In this document: in pieces, positions 1 to 10,982 of the stretch
Layout of the letters: each line of letters starts with the position of its first letter
How positions within the stretch are numbered: position 1 is the first letter of the stretch
NCBI RefSeq assembly: GCF_000264905.1
Contig: NW_006763158.1
Span: 223,463-287,462, forward strand
Direction of reading: 5' to 3'
Length of the DNA: 64,000 bases
Source of the DNA: Stereum hirsutum FP-91666 SS1
Taxonomy: Eukaryota > Basidiomycota > Agaricomycetes > Russulales > Stereaceae
Notes under the pieces: generated by a model
Told to the model about the DNA's origin: nothing
Databases searched by the model: none
The model's input: only the letters and a program-made list of their open reading frames with translations
Position numbers and translations under genes: made by a program

Positions 1-394
1 GGAGGACACATGAGCTGACGGAGGACACGCGTGAAGGTGACTAGAATGTATGCGCTGTGGATGAAGTGCAGCGACAGACATGGCAAGAAAAGATAAGACA
101 AAGAGATGAGTAAATACGCAGTTGCTTTGACACGTTGTTGAATGTCAGATGCGGACAGTGGTCATGCGCCACCCATGTGCCTTTTGCTCGAACAAGATCC
201 ATGGACCCGTAAGCCAACAAGGAGGATTTCTCGAGGTGCGGCACAAGAGTACCGTTGCTGGAAGAGAGTATCATTGAAACTAGCATTATCGATGTTACGC
301 CTATGTCCATCAGTTTTGAGAGCCGAGGAGGGATACAAGTCACCTGTTAGGTGGATGAATGCGAAGAACAGGAGCATCGGTCAGATACAAAGAT
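1..394. other. No supported gene at left edge
   Basis: Short open frames exist on both strands, but none shows codon bias, splice-linked continuation or a recognisable motif. The stretch lies outside the duplicated block that begins near 395. A gene running in from beyond the left edge cannot be excluded. Confidence 0.4.
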
Positions 395-574
395 GGGGGA
401 AGTATGATGATGAAGAGACGTACCGTCAGCAAAGAATAGTCTGAGCACTCAAAAAGAGCTTAAATACACCAAATGACCAACCCAGCATCGTCAGAACATC
501 TGCTTCAAGCTGATCGCTAGTGGCCGGAGTAAGCCAAACAGAAAGAGACTCACATCTTCTGGTCCAGCCCATCC

Positions 575-1101
575 ATGCCAGCAACATATGGACATCCTCT
601 TCTCCATCTCGTGTCCCTCGACCATCAACGAAAGAACTTCACCCTTCAGCACCTCGAACTCTCCATCTACAGATGTGATGGTCCTCGCTTTGCCTGTAAC
701 GGCAGCGGTGACGGAGTCGGAGAAGATACAAAACTATTCGGTTGTGTGTGGACGCCAGTGGAGTTGTACGAGAACCATGGCGCTGAGCGAGGGGATACCC
801 CTGTTTGATGATAGACGGCGCGGGAGGTACGTGGGTAGGAACAGGTAGGAACACATGGGTCAGCGTAACTGAATGGTGGGCTGGATGATTGACGGAAAAC
901 GCACCTCACGATGTACCTCGTAGAATCCAACCCACCTTTGAGGTCCTGTACTGCGAAGTTAGCAGCTTCGTGAAGTGCGATGTACTCCCTACCATTCTCA
1001 TCTTTCATAACCGTAGTATCGTCATCTAACACCAAAAGGCTTCGCTGGGGCCATTGCTTCTGACCGTACCCTAAACGATCTTTTAGCGACAGCGGTATCA
1101 A
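575..1101 (-). pseudogene. Decayed orphan gene X, copy 1
   Basis: On the minus strand an exon ends near 920 at a GTGCGT donor, and the next would start near 807 after an AAACAG acceptor. Joined, the frame runs through an acidic segment (LVLDDDTTVMKDENG) and later FSDSVTAAVTGKARTITSVD, but an in-frame TAG (734-736) interrupts it. The copy at 5992-6560 keeps the second segment as a related sequence (SSGSVTTIVSGQTKTTISAD), so the frame was once coding. No family was recognised. A gene model with another splice pattern is the alternative to a broken gene. Confidence 0.4.
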
Positions 1102-1369
1102 TGCGCTGGGCCTACTTATGGTGTCGTGAGGAGGAAGACGATAAATACTTAGACGCCCTGATTCTGCTCAACGTTCCGAACGCCACAGTCACGGTGCCAC
1201 ATACGTACCCCGCCACACCAGAACATCGCTTGGCCTTCAGAATCACGAACCACAGAGATCCATCAACACTCGAGAATGCCCTCGCACGAGAAATAGATAC
1301 ATTCAAATTGACAATATGGAAAAGTCCAATCAGAAACCCGGATAAGTACGTACTGAGAACAGGCCGCGG

Positions 1370-1760
1370 CCACACGAGTGACGATACGATAAATACATCC
1401 AGATCAGCAACGAAAACGAGAACAACTACAACGAGGAAAATGACAACGAAGATAATGGTACAAGTAACGACAACAGCTGGAAAAACAACGACAACAGCTA
1501 GAAAGAGAAAACAGCAGCAACAATTCCATGAACACGGACAGCATCTTCAATGAAGAACATCGACCGCCACACGACGATACGAACAACATCAACAACAAGA
1601 GAAGTACATGATCGATAGCCGCCATTGACAAGTGTCGATGGACAGTACAGGAGCAGAAAAACAAAACCAACGATAACAGTAAGGGACGAAAGCAGCAACA
1701 AAAACAAACAAAAGTTAAGGTGACAAGACAGCAAGACAACAGAATGAGATGGAATAGGAT
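1370..1760. repeat. ACAAC-rich low-complexity tract, copy 1
   Basis: The plus strand is dominated by ACAAC/AACGA-type repeats and poor in T; the minus strand reads as a T-rich tract. The same tract occurs at 7065-7440. It lies downstream of the acidic gene on that gene's strand, so it may be its 3' untranslated region or intergenic filler. Open frames through it give only Thr/Lys- or Leu/Ser-rich peptides and are not counted as genes. Confidence 0.6.
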
Positions 1761-2015
1761 GGGTGACAGCAGAAACTTCCATTAGCGATGAGTCTAGTAT
1801 GATAGGTAAGTAGAGCGAGTTCTGGAGCGATAGATGACGGATAAAAAGCAGGGGCATAGGAAGGCAATGATAGCGGCGAGCAACGCACGAGAAAGACAGA
1901 AAGAAAATAGATATACCAAAAGAAAATTCAGAGCGACCTACAGAGAACAGAAATTTCAGTAAGTGATACAGTACAAAGGATAAAAAACGAACAACTCACA
2001 CATTAAAGTTCTTCC

Positions 2016-3255
2016 TCAAAAAACGAAGTATTGGGCATTCGTAACCCCATATAAAACATGAGGTGATGCTATAATACCGCCCGCGGAAGATAAATTGGCC
2101 ACCTCTTGCTGTGCGAACATGGCAAATCCGCTCATGCCACCTGCATACTGAGGGAAATGCTGGGCCCGGACGGCGACCCAGTTCGGGTGCACAATGTACC
2201 CCTGCCAGAGGAAGAAGGGGATTGGTAAGGTTAGAATGAGCTAAAAATTCACGTTGGTTACCATGGTTCAGCTCACCTCCTCGTTGTCCTCATCCTCATC
2301 TTCACCCTCATAATCGTCTTTTTCATCCACACCCCAATTCTCGTACTCATCTTCTACGTCCCCATACTCCTCTCCCTCCGACCCATACCCTTCCTCCGAC
2401 CCAGACTCATCGTCCTCCCCAGACTCCTCCTCTTCCTCGGTAGAAGAGAAGCTGAAGGGGTGCTGTGTGGTCGCCTTCATCTCCACCTCCGAGTCGGTGT
2501 AATGGACATCAATGTCGTTGTCCTGGCTAGCGACGGAGCCGTCACTCGACTCGTCCTACACACCATGACACTCAAATATTAGCAAATAAAACGAGAATGA
2601 TGGACTACAAAAAAAACTCACAGAGGAAGTGGGAGGGCAATCAGCGTCCGACGCGAAGGGGAGGGATTCTTTGACGTCGGCATCGTCTTCGTCTTCATCT
2701 TCGTCCTCGACTTTGATCTGGTGAGCAAAAATGTAAAGGATCAGATACTAGCCCATAACGACAAGGAGGTACAATAGACAATGAACGCGAACGTACAATG
2801 TCGAGCGGGCGAACGACGATATGAGGAGAGTCGGGCGGCGTCAAGAGAGAGTAGGTCGACGCGCCATCGCTCGTCCAGGACGCCCTCGACGACCTCCCCG
2901 AATTCGCGCTCAACACTGCCGCACGAAGGCGAGGATAGTCTTCGAGATTGGTGCAAAGCCTCTTCCGAGGCGGCGCCATATTCTCCTTGTCCTCGTCCTC
3001 GAGGTCGCTGAGGTCGGACTCTGAGCTCCCTTCTTCGTCGTCGGCCTCGCAATCCGAGTTGGAGGAGTCGTAGTTGGGCTCGAACTGGCGGCGGCGTTTC
3101 AAGGAGGGCGCTGGGGAGGGCGGGGAGGCGAGGATGAATGCGGTCGATGCGATGCCAGAACGGTTGTTGTAGTTGTTGTTGTAGTTGTCGTTGTTCTTGT
3201 TTTTGGTGGTGGTGGTGTAAACGGCGGAGGCGGCCATGGTGTATTGAGTAGACAT
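2016..3255 (-). CDS. Acidic nuclear-type orphan protein, copy A
   Basis: I recognise no family. Reconstructed exons on the minus strand are 3255-2797, 2717-2622, 2555-2277 and 2201-2016, giving 339 residues; every exon is a multiple of three and every intron is phase 0. The N-terminal part is Asn/Thr/Ser-rich with two basic clusters resembling nuclear localisation signals (LKRRRQFE near residue 55 and PPRKRLC near 97). A stretch DDEEGSSESDLSDLEDEDKE separates them. Exon 2 opens with IKVEDEDED, which fits the SUMO-acceptor consensus. Exon 3 is overwhelmingly Glu/Asp with Gly, Ser and Tyr. Exon 4 starts GYIVHPNWVAVRAQ and ends in a hydrophobic tail (YFVF). A nuclear, chromatin- or histone-binding role is a guess from composition only. 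The intact frame over four exons, matched in the second copy, argues that the gene is real. Confidence 0.75.
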
Positions 3256-4675
3256 TGGTGTGATGTTGTTTGAGCTAGTGGGTGTTGTTGTTGGTGTTGT
3301 TGCTCGAGCTGATTTGGTAGAAACTGGTCAAAGAGACGGGAGCGGCGTGGGAACGTGTCAGGTGTGCCAGTGTCGGCGCACGCAAAGGGAGCTCGAGGAC
3401 GATGTGGATGAGGGCAAGGTTACTCACAGATGAGGGACGGATGTGTCAGAAACCTAAAGGTTTGGGAGAAGTTGACGATGGGGAGATTTTGCAGTGGGGA
3501 AACACGCGCGGGGTTGCTGCAGCGAAGAAAGATGACGGTGAGCAGACACGGTGAGCGCGAAAGCAGAAACGAGGACGACCAATGGGACTTACGGATATGT
3601 TATTGAGAGGGTGTTGTTGGTACGGTTCGATATTCAGAAATTGGTTTGTGGACGCGTCTGCAGAGGAAAGCGATGTGTCAGGACGAAATCCAACTATAAC
3701 GCGCCACCAGCTGCAGAGGACGACTCACATTCTCAAATACTCGTCTTGATTCTTTGCGAAGATTGGTTGCAATTGGTTGTCGATTTTGCTAGTTGTTTGC
3801 GGTAGATATTCGCTGGTGAGAGCGGGGCTGGCGAGCGGGGCAGACGGTCGATAGATGATGGTCTGAAGCAAGAAGAGAGCCTGCGTGCAGCGGACTATAA
3901 GGGCACAGCGTGACCGCGCGCCCCTGTGACCGCCTCGCTTTGTGCTCTTCCTGGAAGTCGACGTCGGTGCGCCACTGGTCTTGGAACACTGGAACAAGAC
4001 CATCAGAAATCGATAAGAAAACAAGGGAGCCATTGGTTATTATCTTGCGACGGTGCCGAACTTGAAATTAGCCGAAACCTGGCGACTCACCGAATTCCCC
4101 GTCTTCGAATCCGTGTAGGTCCGTGTATGTGTCGTTGAACGGCGTCGATCTTATTCAATGTGCACAGGTTCGTGGTGGAGTAATTAAGGAAGTTAACGCC
4201 TTAGGAGTTATGGAAGAGGGCGCGTTTGGCTGGCCTTTTGTCGGGAGAGTTCTGTTCTTACGAAGAGTCAGACGGCCGGCGATTCCTCACGATATGGGTC
4301 CATGTGGATCGGTGTGGATCCAGGAACTGGGCTTGGTGCTTCCATTCTGCCCGACCGCTGGATAAGGAGGCTTCTCGGTGCTGGATCAATATTAATCTTA
4401 TGAGATAGATAATTCCATGGAGGATTTTGATTCATTTCTGGTTCTCTTCGTGAGCCACAATTGTGGCAAACCTATGCGCGCTGGGTTACTTCGACGTCTG
4501 TTCGTCAAGTACTTCGACCATTGTCCAAGCTCAATCTCATTATATCTGTTCATTGGTGGGCGGCAGTGGGCGAAAGATCGTCGACATGGTTTGTCAGGGG
4601 AACACCGAATAAGCTGGGACGGTTGCTCAATGCTACTTGTACACGAAGAGACAGTGGGGGACGACGCACCATGAT
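3256..4675 (-). other. Spliced upstream segment of acidic gene, copy 1
   Basis: No firm gene. On the minus strand there are well-formed donors near 4091, 3726, 3594 and 3428 (GTGAGT/GTAAGT types), each repeated at the matching place in copy 2. One join gives a short frame, DLHGFEDGEF running into VFQDQWRTDVDFQEEHK, then stops. In copy 2 a 4-nt difference breaks this frame. Either this is a multiply spliced 5' leader of the acidic gene or a small gene that survives only in copy 1. Confidence 0.35.
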
Positions 4676-4823
4676 CCGGATTCCGTGGTCGTTGTCCTTC
4701 TCTCATCGTCTCGGTATCTAGATCTGCTCACTACTCAGACATCGGTGAATGCATATAAGAAGTCAAAGCACCGTTCCGCCGAAGCAAAGAGCGTCAGCGT
4801 TGAGCATTAAAGTCTTCAGTATA

Positions 4824-4848
4824 CTGTACCTCCCAGACGTTAGGCGAC
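4824..4848 (+). repeat. Left terminal inverted repeat of the MITE
   Basis: Twenty-five bases that match, in reverse complement, the segment 5172-5196 with two mismatches. The outermost 14 bases are identical. Confidence 0.8.
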
Positions 4849-5171
4849 GTCCGGTGTCCCGAGGGGCCTGTCGCGTCGCCTATTTGGGCGCTTGTCCCGG
4901 TGTCCCGAGGTTCTTGTCGCCTAGGGTAATATATTTGTATTTTCTCGTATTTTCTTCAACAAATAATATAAAATTGTTTTAATTAGTGTTTAGATACAGA
5001 ACTGCAAGTACCACTGCAGATGGACGTGAAATCGAGAAAGGTTCGAAGTACTGACCATTTGTACAGGGCCGGGTCACTCTCCCTCGGAGGGAAGGTGACT
5101 GGCCGTCGCCTGTGTCCCGCTGTCCCAAGGGTCCGTCGCCTCCTCACGGGAGTTCCCACGTTACGTAAGCG

Positions 5172-5196
5172 GTCGTCTAACTTCTGGGAGGTACAG
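5172..5196 (-). repeat. Right terminal inverted repeat of the MITE
   Basis: Partner of the repeat at 4824-4848; followed directly by TA at 5197-5198. Confidence 0.8.
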
Positions 5197-5542
5197 TAAC
5201 ACTCGTAAGCGAGGGGTACCAGTATGTGAAAGCAACTCCCTCTCCACCTTCGTCACAGATAGAGAAACGAGAGAAGAGAAAGATAAACCAGAACCGTGTC
5301 ATAAAATGAGCCTCCAAGCCATGGATGGGTATTGTCCAGAATGTACCATTAGTTGATCGAAGCGATGCAGAAAAAGCAAATGGACCAAGATCGTGCCACA
5401 AAGTGAGACGAAGGTATCAGTGAAGAGACTCGAGGAAACACCGTGACTGGGCTGTACTTCTATGCATATTGACATGAACGAGCAGTAAGACTCAGGTTTG
5501 AGCGGGTAACAAGATGGTGAAGCCAACGCGGACGTCGCACAT

Positions 5543-5603
5543 GAAGTTATCATTGAGCTCCGCGTACACAAGAAGTTATCATTGAGCTCCGCGTACACAA
5601 GAA
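5543..5603. repeat. 29-bp tandem duplication
   Basis: The unit beginning GAAGTTATCATTGAGCTCCG is present twice head to tail (5543-5571 and 5572-5600) without a mismatch, and the match runs three bases further. Identity suggests a recent slippage or repair event. Confidence 0.9.
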
Positions 5604-5991
5604 TAGATAAGATATAGATTATAAGAAACAAACCTACACAAACCACGATCGACTTCGATTGTCCAGTCACGTCCTGAGCTTTGTCCTACTGAGCTCATGC
5701 ACCATTCAGGCAACACGGCAGTACTGTGATTGAACGAGCTCACATTGCAAAGCACGGTTCGCACTCTTGAATGTAATTTAACTACGATATCTTACGAAGG
5801 GAATATATTAGACGCGAAGATAGAGGCATTACGATGAGGAAGTGACGTACCATCGGCGAAGAATAGTTTGAGCACTTGAATAAGGCTCGACTATACCGAC
5901 CCACCAGCCCAGCATCGTCAGTAAAACTACTTCAAGCCGACCACAAACGGCCAGACAGAAATCCAGACAAAAATAGACTCACATCCTTCGT

Positions 5992-6560
5992 CTGGACCCC
6001 TTTTTCCAACAATATCATCAACACCCCCGACACCCTCTCCTTCGTCTCCTCGCCCTTCGCCCTCTCCCCACACTCAGCATCAGCATCGTTTAGGTCCAAC
6101 AATGAATGAGCTTCGCCCTTCCGCGCCTTCAGCGCTCTATCCGCAGATATGGTGGTTTTCGTCTGGCCAGAAACGATAGTGGTGACGGAGCCCGACGAAG
6201 ATGTGAACTTATTTGGTCGTGTATGGATCCTAGTGGGGTGGGACGAGAAACGTGGCACGAGGGGGAGATCCCTCTACGCGGTGGAGGTGGAAAAAGGTGG
6301 GAAGATGAGTATGATAGGAAGGATAGAAGCAGGTATGGTTAGTCGGAAAGTCACGCACCTCAAGATGTACTTCCTCTGGTTCTCCTTAAGGTCGAGTCCC
6401 TCAGGTTTGTACTGCGACGTCAGAAACTCCGTGGTGCGTACCCCTTCTCATCTTCCAGGACCGTATCATCAACTAGGACCGTGAACGTGGTAGGCTCAGC
6501 GGGGGTCATTGCTTCGAAGCGTACTCTAAACGAGAGGGGTAGAGCAGTCGGGATGGAAAG
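5992..6560 (-). pseudogene. Decayed orphan gene X, copy 2
   Basis: The exon between about 6300 and 5992 is open on the minus strand and reads FSSHPTRIHTRPNKFTSSSG, then an acidic Ala/Glu-rich segment to a GTGAGT donor at 5991. The upstream segment near 6530-6360 carries RVRFEAMTPAEP and VLVDDTVLEDEKG, then needs a frame change before TEFLTSQYKPEGLDLKENQR. Both copies are therefore damaged, at different places. I recognise no family, and a different exon structure could still rescue a frame. Confidence 0.35.
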
Positions 6561-7064
6561 ACGGTCGTGAGTATGTGGCGTTCATGAAGCCTTTTGCATG
6601 CACATTCGACGTACCTCGCCCACCACCGCTATCTATGCACTGTGAAAATTGAAACATCGAGACTACTCAAGAAATATTTCGACCAGAGATTGCATGCCAG
6701 TAGCGCACATTTCGTTATGTCGTACTATAGAGGCGGTCATCATGACTTGTGTATGTAGTATACCTGAGGATCGGAGTTTGACAAGCACTTGACGTGGATG
6801 AATTACTGCAGAGAAGACGAGCTTGTAGAGACGACGTTCGCAACTTGCGTTCGGTGCCCATGGTACATGGTGGGGAGGAAGAAGAGGAATATTTAGACGC
6901 CTTGGTTCTGGACGCCATAGTCGCGGTGCCACATCCATCCTTCGCCACACAAGAACATCACTTGAGCTAGAATTCAGAATCACGAACCACAGAGATGCAT
7001 CAAGAATGTATAAATACATTCAAAAGAGAACCCGAATATGTATGGAGAACATTCCGCGGCCACA

Positions 7065-7440
7065 CGAGTGACGATACGATAAATACATTCAGATCAACAA
7101 CGAAAACGAGAACAACTGCGACGAGGAAAATGACAACGACGATAACGGCACAAGGAATGAAAACAGCTGAAAAACAGCGACAACAGCTAGAAAAAACAAC
7201 AACAGCAACAATTCCACGAACACCGACAGCATCTTCGAGAAAGAACAACGACCGCCACACGGCGATACGAACAACATCAACAATAAGAGAAGTACATGAT
7301 CGATAGCCGCCATCGACAAGTGTCGATGGACAGTACAGGAGCAGAAATACAAAACCAACGATAACAGTAACGGACGAAAGCAGGAACAAAAACAAACAAA
7401 GGTTAAGGTGACGAGACAGCAAGACAACAAAATGAGATGG
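7065..7440. repeat. ACAAC-rich low-complexity tract, copy 2
   Basis: Partner of the tract at 1370-1760. A sub-segment with an internal short inverted repeat (ACAAGTGTCGATGG type, near 7315-7330) is preserved in both copies. Confidence 0.6.
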
Positions 7441-7703
7441 AATAGGATGGGTGACGGCAGAAACTTCCATTAGCGATGAGTCCGGTTTGATCGGTAAGTA
7501 AAACGAGTTGGAGAGTGTGATAGACGATAAATAGAAAGGAGGTGCATAGGAGAGCGAAGATAGCGGAGAGCGAGACACAAGAGAGATAAAGAGAAGACAG
7601 ATATACCAGAAAAAAAGGAATTAAAAACAACCTGCAGAGAATGAGAATGTCAGTGATCTTGTGAGTGCGACAACGCAAAAGGGAAGAAAGGACAACTGAC
7701 ACA

Positions 7704-8909
7704 TTAAAGCTCTTCCTCCTCTTCCTCAACAGCAAAAGAGTGGGCAGCCATCATATTAGAGAAGACTGCTGATGAGACCACAATCCCACCCTCGGAAGAG
7801 AAGCCGGCCACACAATGCCTAGCGAATATGTCGTATCCGCTCATGCCCGTATAGTGGGGGTAGGACTTGACTTGGACGGCGACCCAGTTCTTCACTACGG
7901 TGTACCCCTGGCAGAGGAAGAAGGGGATCGGTAAGGTTAGACGAGCTAAAAATTCACGTTGGTAACCATGGTTCAGCTCACCTCCTCGTTGTACCCATCC
8001 TCATCTTCACCTTCATAATCATCTTCTTCATCCACGCCCCAATCCTCGTATGCATCTTCTACGTCCCCATACTCCTCTTCCTCCGACCAATGATCTTCCT
8101 CGGACCCAGACTCCTCCTCTGCCTCAGTGGAGGAGAAGCTAAGTGGGTGCTGAGTCGTCGCCTTCAGCTCGACTTCGGAGTCCGTGTAATGGACCTCGGA
8201 GTCGTTGTCGTAGTCGACAGAGCCGCGTGAGCCAACTGACTCGTCCTACACACCACAACAATAATATGTCAGCGGATAGAACGAGAATGATGGAATTTAA
8301 GAAAAGAAACCTACCGACGAGGTAGGAGGGCCTTCGATGTCGGATGCGAAGAGGACACTGTCCTTGAGGTCGGCATCGTCTTCGTCTTCATCTTCGTCCT
8401 CGACTTTGCTCTGATGAACAAAAACGTAAAGGATTAGATACGAGTCCACAACGATAAGACCAAACACTAGACAATGAACGGGAACATACGATCTCCAGGG
8501 GACGGAAAACGACTCGAGGAGAGTCGGGCGGCGTCAAGAGGGTATAGGTCGACGAGGCATCACTCGACCATGACACCCTCGAAGACCTTCCCGAGCTCAG
8601 CTCTGCCGCACGAAGGCGCGGGCTGTCCTCGAGATTCAGACAAAGCCTCTTGCGAGGCAACGCGATATTTTCCTTGTCCTCGTCCTCTTCGTCAGAGTCG
8701 GAGCTGGTCCCTTCCTCGTTGTCGGCATCGCCATCCGAGTTATATCCGGCCTCGAACTGGCGGCGCCGTTTCAGAGATTGCGTAGGGGACGGTGGAGAGG
8801 CGAGGGTGAATGCGGACGACGCGATGCCAGAGGCGGTGTCAGAGCGGTTGTTGGTGGTGTAGTTGGTGGTGTAGTCGGCGGGGGCGGCCATGGTGATGTT
8901 GTTGGACAT
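7704..8909 (-). CDS. Acidic nuclear-type orphan protein, copy B
   Basis: Paralogue of the gene at 2016-3255 with the same four-exon structure. Exons on the minus strand: 8909-8490, 8410-8315, 8245-7982 and 7907-7704, 327 residues, all introns phase 0 as in copy A. The basic clusters (LKRRRQFE and LPRKRLC) and acidic blocks (DNEEGTSSDSDEEDEDKE) are kept. Exon 2 begins SKVEDEDED, so the leading residue of the possible SUMO motif differs from copy A (IKVE). The last exon shares WVAV and GMSG with copy A, but its tail is different (AVEEEEEEL). An intact frame after strong divergence suggests selection. Function unknown. Confidence 0.75.
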
Positions 8910-10440
8910 TATTGATTGGTGTTGTTCGAGTTGGTGATTGGTGTTGTTGTTATTGTTGTTGTTGAGCTGGTGTGGTGAGAACTGGAGCGGCGTGGGAACG
9001 TGTCAGTGTCGGCCCTTCAACGAAGGGAGGGAGAGCGATGTTGATGAAGGGAAGTTTACTCACGGATGATATAGACGAAGCGTCGGTAACTAAAGGTTGG
9101 GAATATATTGAGGTTGGAGGAGAGTTTGGGTTGCGGAAATAGGGGCAGGGCTTGTATGCTGCATCGGCGATAGACGATGGTGGACAGACACGGTGAGCGT
9201 GCCATCGAAAACGTGGACGATGAGCAGGGCTTACGGGTCTCTCGTTGAGAGGTTCTTGTTGTTGCGGTTCGGTATTCAGAAAGTCGATCGGGATTGCGGA
9301 CGCGTCTGCAGAGGAACATGATGTGTCAGGACGATGGCCTTCAACTATAACGCGCCACCAGCAGCGGAGAACGGCTCACATTCTGAGATACCCGTCTGTT
9401 GTTTGCGAAGACTGGTGGTGATCGTTGTAAATTGTCGCGTCAAGCTGTTTACGGTCGATATTTGCTGGGGCTGGTTGGAGTTAGCTGGGGAGCTAGGCAG
9501 ACGGTCGTCGGTCGATAGATGATGGTCTAAAGCAAGAAGAAGAGCACCTGCGTGCGACGGAATATAAAGCAACAACGATATCAGCGTCGGAGTTGAAAAC
9601 ACGGCACAGCGTGACCGCGCGCCCCTGTGGCCGCTAACGCTTTGTACTCTTCCTGGAAGTCGACGTCGGTGCGTTCGCGCGCCACTGGTTGGCACTGGAA
9701 CACGACCATCAGAAATCGATAAGAAAACAAGAGAGCCATTGGTTATTATCTTGCGACGGTGCCGAACTTGAAATTAGCCGAAACGAAACCTTGCGACTCA
9801 CCGAATTCCGCGCCTCGAGGTCCGTGTAGGTCCGTGTAGGTGTCGTTGAACGGCGTCGATCCTATTCAATGCGCACAGGATCGTGGTGGAGTAAGTATTA
9901 ATGGAGTTGACGCTTGGAAGAGGGACACGACAGGAGCGCGTTTGGCTGGCCTTTCGCCAGGAGACTTTCGTACATACGAAGTCAGTTAGATCGACTGATT
10001 TCTCACGATATGGGTCCATGTGGATCAGTATGGATCCAGGAACTGGGGGTTTCGTGCTTCCATTCTGACCGACCGCTGGATAAGGAGCTTCTCGGCGTAG
10101 GATTGGTCCTGTGAGATAGGTAATTCCTCGGAGGATTTTGATAGGTTTTTATTGATGCCAGGTTCTCTTCATGAGCTGCGAGTGTGCAGAACCTACTTGC
10201 GCGGTGCTGGGGTTTTTATTGGACGTACTCCGACCATCAAGCTCTTGGGCGATGTCCAAACTAAATATGATTCTGTGCACCGGTCGACAATAACGAGACA
10301 AAAGATCGTCAACATAATTTTTCAAAATCGAGCACATATAAAGCCAGTATGTTCTTCCATGAATGTAGGACTGACGGGTAACACTAGATAAGTCACGGTG
10401 TCTACTAACACGAAGAGACAGTGGAGGGGAAGACGTACTG
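8910..10440 (-). other. Spliced upstream segment of acidic gene, copy 2
   Basis: Counterpart of 3256-4675 with matching splice donors on the minus strand (for example near 9799, 9377, 9234 and 9061). Open frames are short and shifted relative to copy 1. It is best read as leader or promoter sequence or gene remains; no protein is supported. Confidence 0.35.
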
Positions 10441-10982
10441 TCCCAAATATTTCGAAGACTCGAGATCGCCCCAATGCCCATCTCCTTGTCCTTCGTCCAT
10501 TTTGAGAAATCGACGGAGTGCGATACTTGTTCAAGTGTCCCGTGTGCATCTTCATGTCTGAGTTTGGCTGAAACTCGCTATCGAGTAGTATCTTCCCAGC
10601 GAACATAAGCAATCAAGCTTGAGGCATGACTACCGTGACGATAATGTGGCTCATTGACACATCGAGTTGTTCCGAGTCGACTAGGGGACGCCGGCAAAGC
10701 GAATTGAAACAAAAAAGACTAAGACTAGAGTCGGCATAGCATAGTATGTGCACAGTGAAAATAACAAGCCAACCACAGTTACAGTCCGAGTCCAAGAGCC
10801 TTCACAAATCAAGAGAGCGTAAGTATCCCGAACCCCAAATAGAATAGAGTATAACATAACGGAGACAGATGCCAAACGTCGCAAAGCCAGCCAGCCAGCC
10901 AGCCAGTCACCCAGACACTAGAAACCCCGAGCCCGAGAGACAAAGAGATGCATGTCACCGCCCAAGCCCAAGGTAATCAGAG
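10441..10982. other. Intergenic, no gene seen
   Basis: Only short shadow frames. It contains a (CCAG)n microsatellite at 10886-10906 and the 3' flank of the coiled-coil gene. Confidence 0.5.
10886..10906. repeat. CCAG microsatellite
   Basis: Five perfect CCAG tetranucleotide units preceded by G. Confidence 0.9.

Larger units (their letters stand above)
395..4675. repeat. Segmental duplication, copy 1
   Basis: This block aligns, in the same order and orientation, with about 5835-10440. Landmarks seen in both: the segment ending in a CAGCATCGTCAG stretch (481-496 and 5907-5921), the ACAAC-rich tract (1370-1760 and 7065-7440), the acidic gene (2016-3255 and 7704-8909), and an upstream segment with matching splice donors up to about 4670 and 10440. 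Divergence is high and there are many indels, so the duplication is old. Edges are read by eye and are uncertain by tens of bases. Confidence 0.85.
4822..5198. mobile_element. Miniature inverted-repeat transposon (MITE) with TA target site
   Basis: The ends are inverted repeats. From 4824 the left end reads CTGTACCTCCCAGA then xGTTAGxCGAC; the reverse complement from 5196 reads the same 14 bases, then the same pattern with two differences, about 23 of 25 matching. A TA dinucleotide flanks both ends (4822-4823 and 5197-5198), as expected for target duplication by Tc1/mariner-like transposases. The element between the repeats is about 373 bp and non-coding. It has an AT-rich core (about 4925-4990) and subterminal GTGTCCCG/GTCGCC-type repeats on both sides (4847-4922 and 5102-5142). 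It must be mobilised in trans, if at all. Confidence 0.8.
4676..5834. other. Unique spacer between the two duplicated copies
   Basis: This stretch has no counterpart in either duplicated block. It contains a miniature inverted-repeat element (4822-5198) and a 29-bp tandem duplication (5543-5603). No coding region can be supported. Confidence 0.6.
5835..10440. repeat. Segmental duplication, copy 2
   Basis: Head-to-tail partner of 395-4675 with the same order of landmarks. It is slightly longer because of indels, including extra sequence in the promoter-proximal part (10140-10440) and around 6560-6860. The acidic gene remains open here as well. Confidence 0.85.

Noticed and set aside
1101..1553. 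150-residue plus-strand frame with a Thr/Lys-rich tail
   Set aside because: The second half is a simple ACAAC tract. The corresponding frame in the second copy is broken, so no conserved protein is supported.
7000..7578. 192-residue minus-strand frame rich in Leu, Val and Phe
   Set aside because: It looks like a membrane protein but is the complement of the low-complexity tract downstream of the acidic gene. The copy at 1404-1857 does not keep the frame.
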